Positions 28,772 to 36,675 of a stretch of 37,101 bases of DNA are shown piece after piece (position 1 is the first letter of the stretch; every line of letters begins with the position of its first letter). Source of the DNA: Methylophaga sp. (GTDB lineage: Bacteria; Pseudomonadota; Gammaproteobacteria; Nitrosococcales; Methylophagaceae); contig JASBUF010000043.1 of the NCBI GenBank assembly GCA_030148085.1, positions 1 to 37,101 of the forward strand, read 5' to 3'. The notes beneath the pieces were generated by a model. It searched no databases and had not been told where the DNA came from. It was given only the letters and a program-made list of their open reading frames with translations. The position numbers and the translations under genes are program-made.

Positions 28772-29482
28772 TTACCTGACATCAATCTCTACTCGACGGT
28801 TTTTAGGTTCTGGTGTGTTGTCAGGTGTATCGACAAGCAATTGATATTCACCTTTACCTTCGGTAGTGATGATCTCCGCAGCAATTCCCATCTCAATCAG
28901 CGCTTTTTGGACTTTCAATGCTCTTCGCAACGATAACTCTTCGTTGTAATGGTATGAAGCAGCAGTATCGGTGTGACCGATAATCGAAATTGCGGCAACC
29001 TGACGATTAGTAATTTCATCAAACACCGCCTTCGCTTTGATTTTCGACTCCGCAGTCAACTCATCTTTGTCCAATAGAAAATAGAGTTTTGCATGATAGG
29101 GAGCAGGGGGGAGTGCAGATACGGCGTCTCCAAAGAGTTCATTTAACGCATCAGCATCACCGGTAAAGGTCTGGAATTGATCACCAGAGACACTCATACC
29201 CTCGTAGTCCCCCTCAAGCACGTGTTCCGACCCGTCTATAAAAGTCACAACGACTGTACCTACGCGACCTTCTTCAGGCATCACGATATAAGTTTCTGAG
29301 GGAACGAAGCAAAACGGTGATTTAGCTTCACTGAGTTGGAGTGGTGCTTTTATACTCTGACGAAGATCAGACACACGTCTTTCAGGTCCAAGGCTGTTCA
29401 CCATGTCGCTGTATGTGGCACAGCCGGCCAGCGTGAACACAAAACTCCCGAGAGCCAGAGTTCGAATGCAATAGCTCCTCAT
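28772..29482 (-). CDS. OmpA-family outer-membrane lipoprotein
   Basis: A 236-aa protein with a lipoprotein signal (TLAGC, lipidated Cys21) and a C-terminal OmpA/peptidoglycan-binding domain (about 125-236: ISIIGHTDTAASYHYNEELSLRRA, and the closing EPKNRRVEIDVR). It should sit in the outer membrane and hold peptidoglycan. The middle part (VGTVVVTFIDGSEHVLEG) is unassigned. Its start overlaps the stop of the fecR-domain gene by 4 nt, so they form an operon. FecR, OmpA-lipoprotein and CHASE2 proteins often go together, which links it to the signalling genes at 31319-34302. Confidence 0.9.
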   Translation of the reverse strand: MRSYCIRTLALGSFVFTLAGCATYSDMVNSLGPERRVSDLRQSIKAPLQLSEAKSPFCFVPSETYIVMPEEGRVGTVVVTFIDGSEHVLEGDYEGMSVSGDQFQTFTGDADALNELFGDAVSALPPAPYHAKLYFLLDKDELTAESKIKAKAVFDEITNRQVAAISIIGHTDTAASYHYNEELSLRRALKVQKALIEMGIAAEIITTEGKGEYQLLVDTPDNTPEPKNRRVEIDVR

Positions 29483-29931
29483 GGCTTGGGATCGACTTTG
29501 ATTGAAAACTCAGTACCACGAACGGCAAGAATGGCTGCAGGCGTTTTCACTTTCAGTGCGCCCGGAGTCTTCTCAGTCATTTTCCCTGCAATAACAGATA
29601 AAGTGCCATGTTTGACTGAAATATCAGCAGAGCCCTTATGAGTCTGCGTATCAAAGTTGAACTGGTCTAATTTCATCACGGTGTTAGGGCCCATGGAAAC
29701 CCTCGCATCATCATGCATCAACATGCCAACGCTACTCTTATCAGCGGTAGTCACTTCATCCTGAGCAAACAATTCATCGCCCAATTTCGCATCAATAATC
29801 TCAGAGTCACGTTGAATGCTAACGCTACCGGTGAGGGTTTTAATCACACCAATAGAATCATCGGCAAATACATTTGGCAGGTAAAAAATGAACAGAAGTG
29901 GGGTTAGGTAGAATGTTTTTAATTTGGCCAT
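29479..29931 (-). CDS. Exported FecR-domain protein
   Basis: A 150-aa protein with a signal peptide (cleavage near VFA-DD, about residue 23) and a single FecR domain: IGVIKTLTGSVSIQRD, LGDELFAQDEVTTADKSSVGMLMHDDARVSMGPNT, GTLSVIAGKM, VKTPAAILAVRGTEFSI. There is no transmembrane anchor and no anti-sigma part, so this is the free periplasmic type, not the iron-citrate regulator. AAGAGGGA precedes the ATG. It lies 38 nt after glsA and overlaps the ompA-like gene by 4 nt. Confidence 0.9.
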   Translation of the reverse strand: MAKLKTFYLTPLLFIFYLPNVFADDSIGVIKTLTGSVSIQRDSEIIDAKLGDELFAQDEVTTADKSSVGMLMHDDARVSMGPNTVMKLDQFNFDTQTHKGSADISVKHGTLSVIAGKMTEKTPGALKVKTPAAILAVRGTEFSIKVDPKP

Positions 29932-29969
29932 TGTTGTTCCCTCTTGATTTATCTTTATAAAGAGTTACG

Positions 29970-30950
29970 TTAAAGCAGTGCTTTTAGATAACTCGAGCCT
30001 TCATTCATACAATCAAAAGCATGCAGACCTAGTTCATTGGCTAAATCTACACACACATCTATACCCCGGGAACTATTCCCTCTCGGGTCTAATCTCGGTG
30101 AGTAACTGGCAATACTGAGTTGGCGGTTGACCACAGCCACAACCCCTCCAGCAACGCCACTTTTAGCAGGTACACCGACCTTGTATGCCCACTGACCTGA
30201 ATAGTCGTACATACCGCATGTGAACATGATAGAGAGCATGTCTTTGACTCTGTTTATGTCGAACACTTCCATGCCAGTGATGGGGTTGCTGCCTAAGTTA
30301 GATAACGTCGCTCCCATAATTGCCAGGTCACGACAATTGACCAGAATCGAGCATTGCTTGAAATAAAGGTCCAGTGCCGCATCAATGTCTTCAGGCACCA
30401 TGCCAAAGTTGAGTAGCAAGTGCCCGATAGCCCTATTTCTATGTCCAGTTCGTGATTCTGATTCGTACACTGACTGATCGATAGACAGCGCTCTACCAGC
30501 AGCAGCACTGAAGCGCCCGAGTAATTGCTCAAAAGCCTCATCGCGGTAGTAGTCGTACAGAAGCGCTGAAACTGTGATCGCACCAGCATTAATCATTGGG
30601 TTAAACGGACGGTTAGTACCTGGCTCAAGCTCGATGGAGTTGAATGCGTCACCGCTTGGCTCAACACCAACATGCTTTGAAACTTCATCGGGACCATGTG
30701 CTTCAAGCGCCATACCGTAGGCGAAGGGTTTAGAGATAGATTGAATGGTGAAGGTCTTATCTGACTCACCGGTTTCATGAATTCGACCATCTGCCGTCAC
30801 GACGCAAATTCCGAAATCATCAGGGTTTGCTTTACCCAGTTCTGGAATATAAGTGGCGACTTCACCGGCGTTATTAGAAGCATGTTTTTCGTACATGCTT
30901 TCAACCAACTCTTGCAACCAATCACTTCGTTCTTGTCTTGCTTCAGTCAT
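29970..30950 (-). CDS. glsA: Glutaminase
   Basis: About 326 aa, of the serine-dependent glutaminase family (beta-lactamase-like fold), which hydrolyses glutamine to glutamate and ammonia. The catalytic Ser-x-x-Lys is seen in TIQSISKPFAYGMAL. Other family blocks are GTNRPFNPMINAGAI, ESRTGHRNRAIGHLLLNFG, and the C-terminal GVPAKSGVAGGVVAV. The frame is open 30 codons further upstream, but the ATG at 30950 (MTEARQERSDW) has GGAAG 9 nt before it and gives the usual length. A metabolic gene between two parts of a signalling cluster is odd; ammonia release may aid acid tolerance or nitrogen supply (inference). Confidence 0.93.
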   Translation of the reverse strand: MTEARQERSDWLQELVESMYEKHASNNAGEVATYIPELGKANPDDFGICVVTADGRIHETGESDKTFTIQSISKPFAYGMALEAHGPDEVSKHVGVEPSGDAFNSIELEPGTNRPFNPMINAGAITVSALLYDYYRDEAFEQLLGRFSAAAGRALSIDQSVYESESRTGHRNRAIGHLLLNFGMVPEDIDAALDLYFKQCSILVNCRDLAIMGATLSNLGSNPITGMEVFDINRVKDMLSIMFTCGMYDYSGQWAYKVGVPAKSGVAGGVVAVVNRQLSIASYSPRLDPRGNSSRGIDVCVDLANELGLHAFDCMNEGSSYLKALL

Positions 30951-31318
30951 TTGCACATGCTTCCTACTATTATTTTTATACCACCATTGGATTCCTAGAA
31001 TGGTGTCTTTAGCTAGTATCGAGCAACAATCGTGCCTCAAGATGAATTGGTTGTCTTGTCAGAATTGTGAAGTGGTTCACGCTCAGTGGGTGTGTCATTT
31101 TCATCGATTTTACAGTGACGAATTGACCGTGAGTAAATGAGTGGAAAGTGAATTAGCTGCACCAATTAAATGCGTTTAGTGTCTGAAATGCACCTATTTG
31201 GGTCTTTGAAAATGGTTATATTAAATACCTATTTATTCTTTTAACTCAATAAAATAGGCGTAATGCCGTTATTGTTTTATGGAGTGATTATTGCTTTAAA
31301 TAATTAAGACGAACCTCA
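30951..31318. promoter_or_regulatory. Divergent control region between glsA and the CHASE2 gene
   Basis: A stretch of 368 nt without a gene between divergent genes, so promoters for both should be here. It contains an AT-rich part (31211-31310) with an imperfect inverted repeat CCTATTT/AAATAGG around 31228-31258. I see no clear promoter pair or operator. Confidence 0.35.
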
Positions 31319-33478
31319 GTGAAAAGCGGCATACTCAGGTCAAACTCTGTGGCATTGATGCTTAATGTGAATAAAAATATCGAGTCACTCAAAGCGGTTT
31401 CTAACTTCACGAGGCAATGGGCTGCGCCTTTCGGGCTCTTGGTGTTGATCTCTTTCTATCTGCTAGAAACGATTCCATTTCAGCAAGTCATTCGTAACTA
31501 TACTTTCGACCTATATCAGAACGTATCCCCCAGAGAGCGAATTTCTGCACCAGTAGTGATTGCCGATATTGATGAGGCAAGCTTGGAGAGTTTTGGTCAG
31601 TGGCCATGGCCAAGAAGTCTACTGGCTAAACTTGTCGATAAAATCGGCGAGGCAGCTCCTGCAGCTATTGCACTTGATATCATCATGCCGGAGAAAGATC
31701 GTTCATCACCCTGCGAATTAACGCGTTTTATTCCGGACGTGGATGAGCAGCTCAGGACGCGTGTTTGTAACTTGCCAGGCAATGATGATCTACTTGCTTC
31801 CGCGCTTAGGGCTAACAATGCTGTTTTGGGTGTAGCGGGCATTCAGAGTACTGTTAAACCGGAGCTTAATCCGGCACCAATGATAGTCAATGGCAATGAT
31901 CCTAGTCCCTACCTGACAAAGTTCAGTTCAGCTCTAACAAACATAAAACAACTCCAGGATGCTGCTGCCGGACAGGCCATATTGAGTACAGAAGTTGAGC
32001 GTGGTGTTATTCGGCGAGTGCCATTGATCGCGGCTGTTTCAGATACGATCCTGCCTTCACTTTCACTGGAAATCTTGCGTATTGCCACAGGCCAATCCGC
32101 TTTTAGAATCTACAGTGAAGATTCAGGGATTGATGCTGTTTCGATTGCTGATCTTGTTATTCCAACTCAAAGTGATGGTTCAGTGTATGTGCACTACAGT
32201 CAGCATGAACCCGAACGTTTTGTCTCAGCTGCTGACATTCTGAATGACAACATCAATCCCGACCTCTTAAAGCAACGACTGGTGTTGATTGGGTTTTCAG
32301 GATTGGGATTGGTCGATTTCCCAACCACTGCAATAGGTGATCGTGTCCCGGGTGTTGAAATTCATGCCCAGATTTTAGAGTCGATTTTTGATGGCACCAC
32401 ATTACTGAGACCTGAGTGGGCTAAATGGCTCGAGGCAGTACTAATTTTATTAGCGGGACTTGCAGTTCTCATTTTCCTGCCTAGGCTCAGAGCAGGAGTG
32501 CAAGTAAGCCTAACATTAACCTTCTCTCTAATCGTAATCATTGTCGGCTTTAGCCTGTATCAACAGCAACAGTTATTGATTGACGTGGGTTCACCATTAC
32601 TGATGTTTGCCTTGCTCTATATCGCGATGCTTGCTGATTCTCTGATACGCGATGAAGATCAGATTGAAGTGCTCGAGGTTGACTTAAGGTTACAGCGTGA
32701 GGAAGCGGCCAAAGTACAAGGTGAAATGGAGGCGGCAAAACGTTTCCAGATGGGTATCCTTCCGAATCCAGCTACAGCCTTTGAGGGTGAGTCACGCTTG
32801 GATATTGCAGCAATAATGGAGCCTGCCAAGATGGTAGGTGGTGACCTGTATGACTTCTTCCGGCTAGATGAAAATCATATTTTCTTTTCGTTAGGTGATG
32901 TCTGTGGCAAAGGGGTGCCTGCCAGTTTGTTTATGGTTATCAGTAAAACCTTATGTAAGAGCGTAGCGCTCAGAGATGGTGCTGATTTTATGCAATTGGG
33001 TAAATTAATCAGTCAGGCAAACAAGGAAATTGCTCGAGATAATCCAGAAATGCTATTTGTGACTGCGTTTATGGGCATCATCAACCTCACAACCGGTGAG
33101 TTGATCTTCTGCAATGCCGGTCACGAGCGGCCTTTGCTTGTCGCACCTAAATGTAAACCCAGAGAGCTCACCGAGGCTAGTGGTCCTCCTATCAGCATCA
33201 TGGATGACACTGAGTACGAAACGTTTACATATAGGCTTTCTAGTGAAGAGTTCATCTGCATCTTCACTGATGGAGTGACCGAAGCAACGAATTCAGAGAA
33301 AGAGCTATTTGGTAAAGATCGGCTCACTGAAGGATTAAGTGAACTGCGTAAGACTGACACGGCACAAACCGTGCTTAACAAAGTTTGTGATCAGGTGCAT
33401 GCCTTTGTCGGTGATGAGGAACCGGCCGATGATCTCACGATGATGGTAGTGCGATGGCAGAATCATAAAAACTTATGA
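31319..33478 (+). CDS. CHASE2-domain PP2C/SpoIIE-type Ser/Thr phosphatase
   Basis: A 719-aa protein. An N-terminal membrane helix (about 36-56) is followed by a periplasmic CHASE2 sensor (about 60-350: PVVIADIDEASLESFGQWPWPRS, then AALDIIMPEKD-like text and GVEIHAQILESI). Three helices follow (about 360-440), then a short coiled coil and a C-terminal RsbU/SpoIIE phosphatase (about 490-715: MVGGDLYDFF, LGDVCGKGVPASLFM, CNAGHERPL, CIFTDGVTEATN, DDLTMMVVRW). The metal-binding Asp residues are present. It should dephosphorylate the STAS protein encoded 23 nt downstream. GTG 31319 is a weak start; an ATG at 31355 is also possible. Confidence 0.92.
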   Translation: MKSGILRSNSVALMLNVNKNIESLKAVSNFTRQWAAPFGLLVLISFYLLETIPFQQVIRNYTFDLYQNVSPRERISAPVVIADIDEASLESFGQWPWPRSLLAKLVDKIGEAAPAAIALDIIMPEKDRSSPCELTRFIPDVDEQLRTRVCNLPGNDDLLASALRANNAVLGVAGIQSTVKPELNPAPMIVNGNDPSPYLTKFSSALTNIKQLQDAAAGQAILSTEVERGVIRRVPLIAAVSDTILPSLSLEILRIATGQSAFRIYSEDSGIDAVSIADLVIPTQSDGSVYVHYSQHEPERFVSAADILNDNINPDLLKQRLVLIGFSGLGLVDFPTTAIGDRVPGVEIHAQILESIFDGTTLLRPEWAKWLEAVLILLAGLAVLIFLPRLRAGVQVSLTLTFSLIVIIVGFSLYQQQQLLIDVGSPLLMFALLYIAMLADSLIRDEDQIEVLEVDLRLQREEAAKVQGEMEAAKRFQMGILPNPATAFEGESRLDIAAIMEPAKMVGGDLYDFFRLDENHIFFSLGDVCGKGVPASLFMVISKTLCKSVALRDGADFMQLGKLISQANKEIARDNPEMLFVTAFMGIINLTTGELIFCNAGHERPLLVAPKCKPRELTEASGPPISIMDDTEYETFTYRLSSEEFICIFTDGVTEATNSEKELFGKDRLTEGLSELRKTDTAQTVLNKVCDQVHAFVGDEEPADDLTMMVVRWQNHKNL

Positions 33479-33501
33479 AAATAGACAACTAGGAGAAGTG
33501 G

Positions 33502-33840
33502 ATGGAAATCGGAGAAGAAATCCTCGAAGGGGATGTTGTAAAAATCAATCTATCAGGTCGAATGGATCTGGCGGGCGTCAATGCTATTGAGAGTGACTTT
33601 ACTAGCATGACTGCTGCACCAAGAATGTCCGTGATTGTTGACATGAGTGGTGTCCCATACATGTCCTCGATTGGAATTCGTTCGTTACTTATTCGCGCCA
33701 AGTCTGTAACTGGTCGAGGTGGAAAGTATGCTCTTACCGGCTTGCAGAGTGATGTCTTGAATGTGTTACACGTCTCAGGGATCGATAAGCTGATCAAGAT
33801 TTGTGATGATGTAACAGCCGCCCGTGAATGCGTTAAATAG
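33502..33840 (+). CDS. STAS-domain anti-sigma factor antagonist
   Basis: A 112-aa single STAS domain of the RsbV/SpoIIAA type. The phosphorylation region VDMSGVPYMSSIGIRSLL contains the conserved Ser after MS, and GRMDLAGVNAIESDF is the first strand-helix. It would be phosphorylated by the downstream kinase and dephosphorylated by the upstream phosphatase. AGGAGAAG precedes the ATG. Operon spacing is 23 nt upstream and 15 nt downstream. Confidence 0.93.
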   Translation: MEIGEEILEGDVVKINLSGRMDLAGVNAIESDFTSMTAAPRMSVIVDMSGVPYMSSIGIRSLLIRAKSVTGRGGKYALTGLQSDVLNVLHVSGIDKLIKICDDVTAARECVK

Positions 33841-33855
33841 CGCGCGGTAATTGCT

Positions 33856-34302
33856 TTGACACAACAGACTAGTCATCAACAATCGGTCTCACTGACAATC
33901 CAAAACCGTATAACTGAGATCGCACGAATGAGCCTGTGGCTGACTGGAAGTCTAGGTCGGTGCGGTTTGTCACGCGAACTTCAGTTCAAGTTTGATCTTT
34001 GTGCAAATGAGGCTGTGACGAATATCATTTCGTATGGATTCCCTGCAAAGGGTGACCATCAGATTTTACTTCACCTGTTGGTTGATCATGGTAAAGCCGT
34101 CTTAGAAATTGAGGACGATGGTATAGCCTTTAACCCACTGCAGGTTCCTGAACACGTCCAACCCAAAAGCTTAAGTGAGGCAAAAATTGGTGGTTTAGGA
34201 ATTGATTTGATTAGACACTATATGGACCGTGTGGACTATGTCAGAACTCAAAACATTAACAAGCTCTCAATGCAGGTTGATTTACCTGAAGCTGATGTCT
34301 GA
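33856..34302 (+). CDS. RsbW-like anti-sigma serine kinase (HATPase)
   Basis: A 148-aa GHKL-type ATPase with CANEAVTNIISYGF (N box), LEIEDDGIAFNPL (G1) and GGLGIDLIRHYMD (G2). In partner switches it phosphorylates the STAS antagonist and binds a target such as a sigma factor. The TTG at 33856 is favoured because the conserved SLTIQNRITEIAR stretch lies just after it; the first ATG would remove it. There is no sigma factor or other obvious target gene nearby, so the output is unknown. Confidence 0.88.
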   Translation: MTQQTSHQQSVSLTIQNRITEIARMSLWLTGSLGRCGLSRELQFKFDLCANEAVTNIISYGFPAKGDHQILLHLLVDHGKAVLEIEDDGIAFNPLQVPEHVQPKSLSEAKIGGLGIDLIRHYMDRVDYVRTQNINKLSMQVDLPEADV

Positions 34303-34418
34303 GGCATGAGAAAAACTGTGACTTGTTTCGCATTTTTCTTTGCTGTAACTTACATGTTAAATAAAGATCTCGCTCCATTGGTGGCAGGATCTCCCTAATT
34401 CATAAACTAGGATCTTGA

Positions 34419-34718
34419 ATGGAAGCAAGAGCTGAATCTGAATGTGGTCAATTGATAAGCTGGGGATTATTCGAGGTTATCGAAACCGGCGCGAAACATA
34501 TCATCGGTCATGCCAGTGCCTTCGGTTTTGATGTGATTACCCAGGAACTTGCACATATCGATTTTAATGCGAAAACCAAATCGGGTATTGCCGTGACCAA
34601 AACCGGCATCCTCTATCACCTTCACGGTAAACCCCTTAAATTTGGTGTGAAAGGTCACCATCAACTGCGTGATTTTGTCGACATTCACCAGTGCACAATT
34701 AAAGTGCTTAAAGTCTGA
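34419..34718 (+). CDS. Small ORF of unknown status
   Basis: A 99-aa open frame (starts MEARAESECGQLISWG) without a recognised domain. The opposite strand has an equally plausible frame (34467-34688, GTG start), and neither has a good ribosome site. Codon use on both strands looks coding-like, so this may be a gene, a remnant or coincidence. Low confidence. Confidence 0.25.
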   Translation: MEARAESECGQLISWGLFEVIETGAKHIIGHASAFGFDVITQELAHIDFNAKTKSGIAVTKTGILYHLHGKPLKFGVKGHHQLRDFVDIHQCTIKVLKV

Positions 34719-34958
34719 GTTCTGGATAGTTCAGGCAGGAATAGAAATCGCGAACGCTGTTCGCTGTCACTATTTCGTCTTACAAGATTAACCAGACTGC
34801 CATCAATCCATTGTATTAGCTTTTAAAGACTACAAGCAAAGGTCATGTTCCGCATAGTGGTAATTTAGTGGAATGGTTTGATTTATATAGTAAATCATCC
34901 AGCACTTTTTAAACTCTAATTTCAATGGATATATCTCACCATACGCCAGTCAATCTTA

Positions 34959-35053
34959 GTGCTGACGTTCACTGACCTGTCGTCAGCACCTATCTGCGCG
35001 TAATCTCCTCTCTGAGGAGGAAGGGTGTCACCGTTCTGGTGACACCCTTTTTT
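34959..35053 (+). ncRNA. Candidate small RNA: three hairpins ending in a terminator
   Basis: Hairpin 1 is GTGCTGACG (34959-34967) with CGTCAGCAC (34981-34989). Hairpin 2 is CTCCTC (35005-35010) with GAGGAG (35014-35019). Hairpin 3 is the terminator at 35023-35047. GGA motifs (GAGGAGGAAGG, 35014-35024) stand between the last two. This could be a small RNA, or simply the 3' end of an upstream transcript. No promoter is obvious, so the 5' end is unknown. Confidence 0.35.
35023..35053 (+). terminator. Strong Rho-independent terminator
   Basis: A perfect 10-bp stem GGGTGTCACC (35023-35032) with GGTGACACCC (35038-35047), loop GTTCT, followed by six T and a T-rich tract. Confidence 0.92.
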
Positions 35054-35079
35054 ATTTTATTTTATTTTATTTTATTTTG
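35050..35079. repeat. TTTTA pentanucleotide tandem repeat
   Basis: Five perfect TTTTA units (35050-35074) and one variant TTTTG. It is a simple-sequence tract directly after the terminator and upstream of the MocR gene. Copy number may vary by slippage. Confidence 0.85.
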
Positions 35080-35101
35080 TATGTATTTTAATTCCATACA
35101 A
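35077..35101. promoter_or_regulatory. Candidate MocR operator 1
   Basis: TTGTATG (35077-35083) and CATACAA (35095-35101), 7-bp inverted repeat with an 11-nt spacer. It shares TGTATG/CATACA with operator 2 near the MocR start. Confidence 0.42.
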
Positions 35102-35223
35102 TTCGGCTTAATCTAAGTAATTGATATCTATATCTAAGCTAATCCATTTCTATAAAAAATCTAGCCGATAACATCAGTTGAAGTGTTAAACCCTATTGCT
35201 TATTTTTATAACTTTTGTACACT

Positions 35224-35246
35224 TGTATGCAATATTAATGCATACA
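35224..35246. promoter_or_regulatory. Candidate MocR operator 2
   Basis: TGTATGCA (35224-35231) and TGCATACA (35239-35246), perfect 8-bp inverted repeat with a 7-nt spacer, ending 9 nt before the chosen MocR start. The position suits autoregulation. Confidence 0.45.
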
Positions 35247-35255
35247 TATTTCGCT

Positions 35256-36638
35256 ATGGCTTTATGGAATCCCCACCTGCATCGTGATGCAGGAAGTAAA
35301 TACCTCGCTATTGTTCAGGCTTTGGAGTCTGATATCTACGCTGGACGTGTTCGGCCAGGTGACCGGCTGCCATCACAGCGGGCGATAGCCGAAGAGTTAC
35401 AGGTTGACCTGACCACGGTGACACGTGCATTCAATGAGGCGAAACGGCGCGGCTTGCTGGAAGGCAATAAAGGTGGCGGTACCTACATCCGCGATTCTTT
35501 GCAGCAGCAATTGGCTGCAGAAAAATTGCTTAAGCTCGATCTGAGTATGAATAACCCGCCACAGCCCGCTGCTGCCAATCTTTCACAGCGTTTGTCTGAT
35601 GGAATTGCCGCGTTAATGACCGATCAGCGTCGGATGCTGCAATTGCAGTATCAGGATGCTGCTGGCAACCCGGCTGACCGTGATGCAGCGGTAAGTTGGC
35701 TGCAAAGCAAACAACTTGATGTCACGAGAGATCGGCTGCTGATAGCGTGCGGTGCACAAAGCGCCTTGTATGGTATTTGTAAGCAGTTGTTATCGCCAGG
35801 CAGTGAATTATTTACACCGGAATATACCTATCCGGGCCTGAAGGCGGTAGCGAAAGAACTGGATCTTACATTAACGGCCATAGCCTGTGACGAGGAGGGC
35901 ATTATACCTTCTGCATTCGAGCAGGCTTGTGAGCAGCATACAGCCAGAGCGTTGTACCTCATTCCTACAATTGATAACCCAACTGCATTGACGATGCCAC
36001 TGAATCGGCGTCAGGCGCTGACCGAGATCGCCAAGCGTTATCAAATCACTATTATTGAAGACGATCCGTACTCGTCCCTGAAACACGACGCACCAACGCC
36101 TTTTGTGGCCTTGCTCCCCGAATTGACCTGGCACATTGCCACCTTGTCAAAGTCTGCTACGCCAGCCTTGCGTGTTGCTTTTGTTATTACGCCGGACAGT
36201 GAATGTTGTCGCGCATTGGCCTCTGTGCTTCGAGCAAGCAGTCTGATGGCGCCACCACTGATGTGTGCGTTGGTCACGCGCTGGATTTATGATGGCACTT
36301 TAGGCGAGTTGGCAACGGCGATACGTGAAGAGAATAACCGGCGTCAACAACGCGTTGCATCTTTGCTTGTGGATTATGAGTTTAGTGCTGATCCGGATGG
36401 TCAGCATATCTGGCTGAAGCTCCCTGTACAGTGGCAGGCAGAGCAGTTTACACGTGAGGCTCAGAGCCATGGGGTCAGTATCGTACCGGTCAGCCAGTTT
36501 GCGATTACAAATACACCTATCCAGGCGGTCAGAGTGTCACTGGGGCTGGCTTTGGATATGGAGGTGCTCAACCGGGCCGTTGGCATCCTGAGCCAGTTAT
36601 TGGCTCAGACGCAGTCATCGGAACGCGCGGTCGTGTGA
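35256..36638 (+). CDS. MocR-type regulator (GntR HTH fused to aminotransferase-like domain)
   Basis: About 460 aa: an N-terminal GntR winged helix (YLAIVQALESDIYAGRVRPGDRLPSQRAIAEELQVDLTTVTRAF, GGGTYI) and a class I aminotransferase-like domain (about 95-450). The PLP-binding Lys lies in TLSKSATPALRVAF and the EDDPYS stretch is also present. Such proteins bind PLP and control vitamin B6, GABA, taurine or similar genes; the target here is unknown. I start at the ATG 35256 because upstream in-frame ATG/TTG codons fall in or before the operator-like repeat; there is no clear ribosome site. It lies 37 nt before ccoG on the same strand but probably regulates something else. Confidence 0.88.
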   Translation: MALWNPHLHRDAGSKYLAIVQALESDIYAGRVRPGDRLPSQRAIAEELQVDLTTVTRAFNEAKRRGLLEGNKGGGTYIRDSLQQQLAAEKLLKLDLSMNNPPQPAAANLSQRLSDGIAALMTDQRRMLQLQYQDAAGNPADRDAAVSWLQSKQLDVTRDRLLIACGAQSALYGICKQLLSPGSELFTPEYTYPGLKAVAKELDLTLTAIACDEEGIIPSAFEQACEQHTARALYLIPTIDNPTALTMPLNRRQALTEIAKRYQITIIEDDPYSSLKHDAPTPFVALLPELTWHIATLSKSATPALRVAFVITPDSECCRALASVLRASSLMAPPLMCALVTRWIYDGTLGELATAIREENNRRQQRVASLLVDYEFSADPDGQHIWLKLPVQWQAEQFTREAQSHGVSIVPVSQFAITNTPIQAVRVSLGLALDMEVLNRAVGILSQLLAQTQSSERAVV

Positions 36639-36675
36639 TGGTTTCAAATAGATATGTAACGAACAGGTAGAGACT

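Larger units (their letters stand above)
34719..35255. promoter_or_regulatory. Gene-free structured region before the MocR gene
   Basis: A stretch of about 540 nt without a convincing gene. It contains an inverted repeat TGATTTA/TAAATCA (34879-34897), three successive hairpins ending in a terminator (34959-35047), a TTTTA repeat (35050-35079) and two TGTATG/CATACA inverted repeats (35077-35101 and 35224-35246). Confidence 0.6.

Noticed and set aside
35050-35079. TTTTA repeat as a CRISPR or minisatellite array
   Set aside because: Units are 5 nt without spacers; a simple-sequence tract only.
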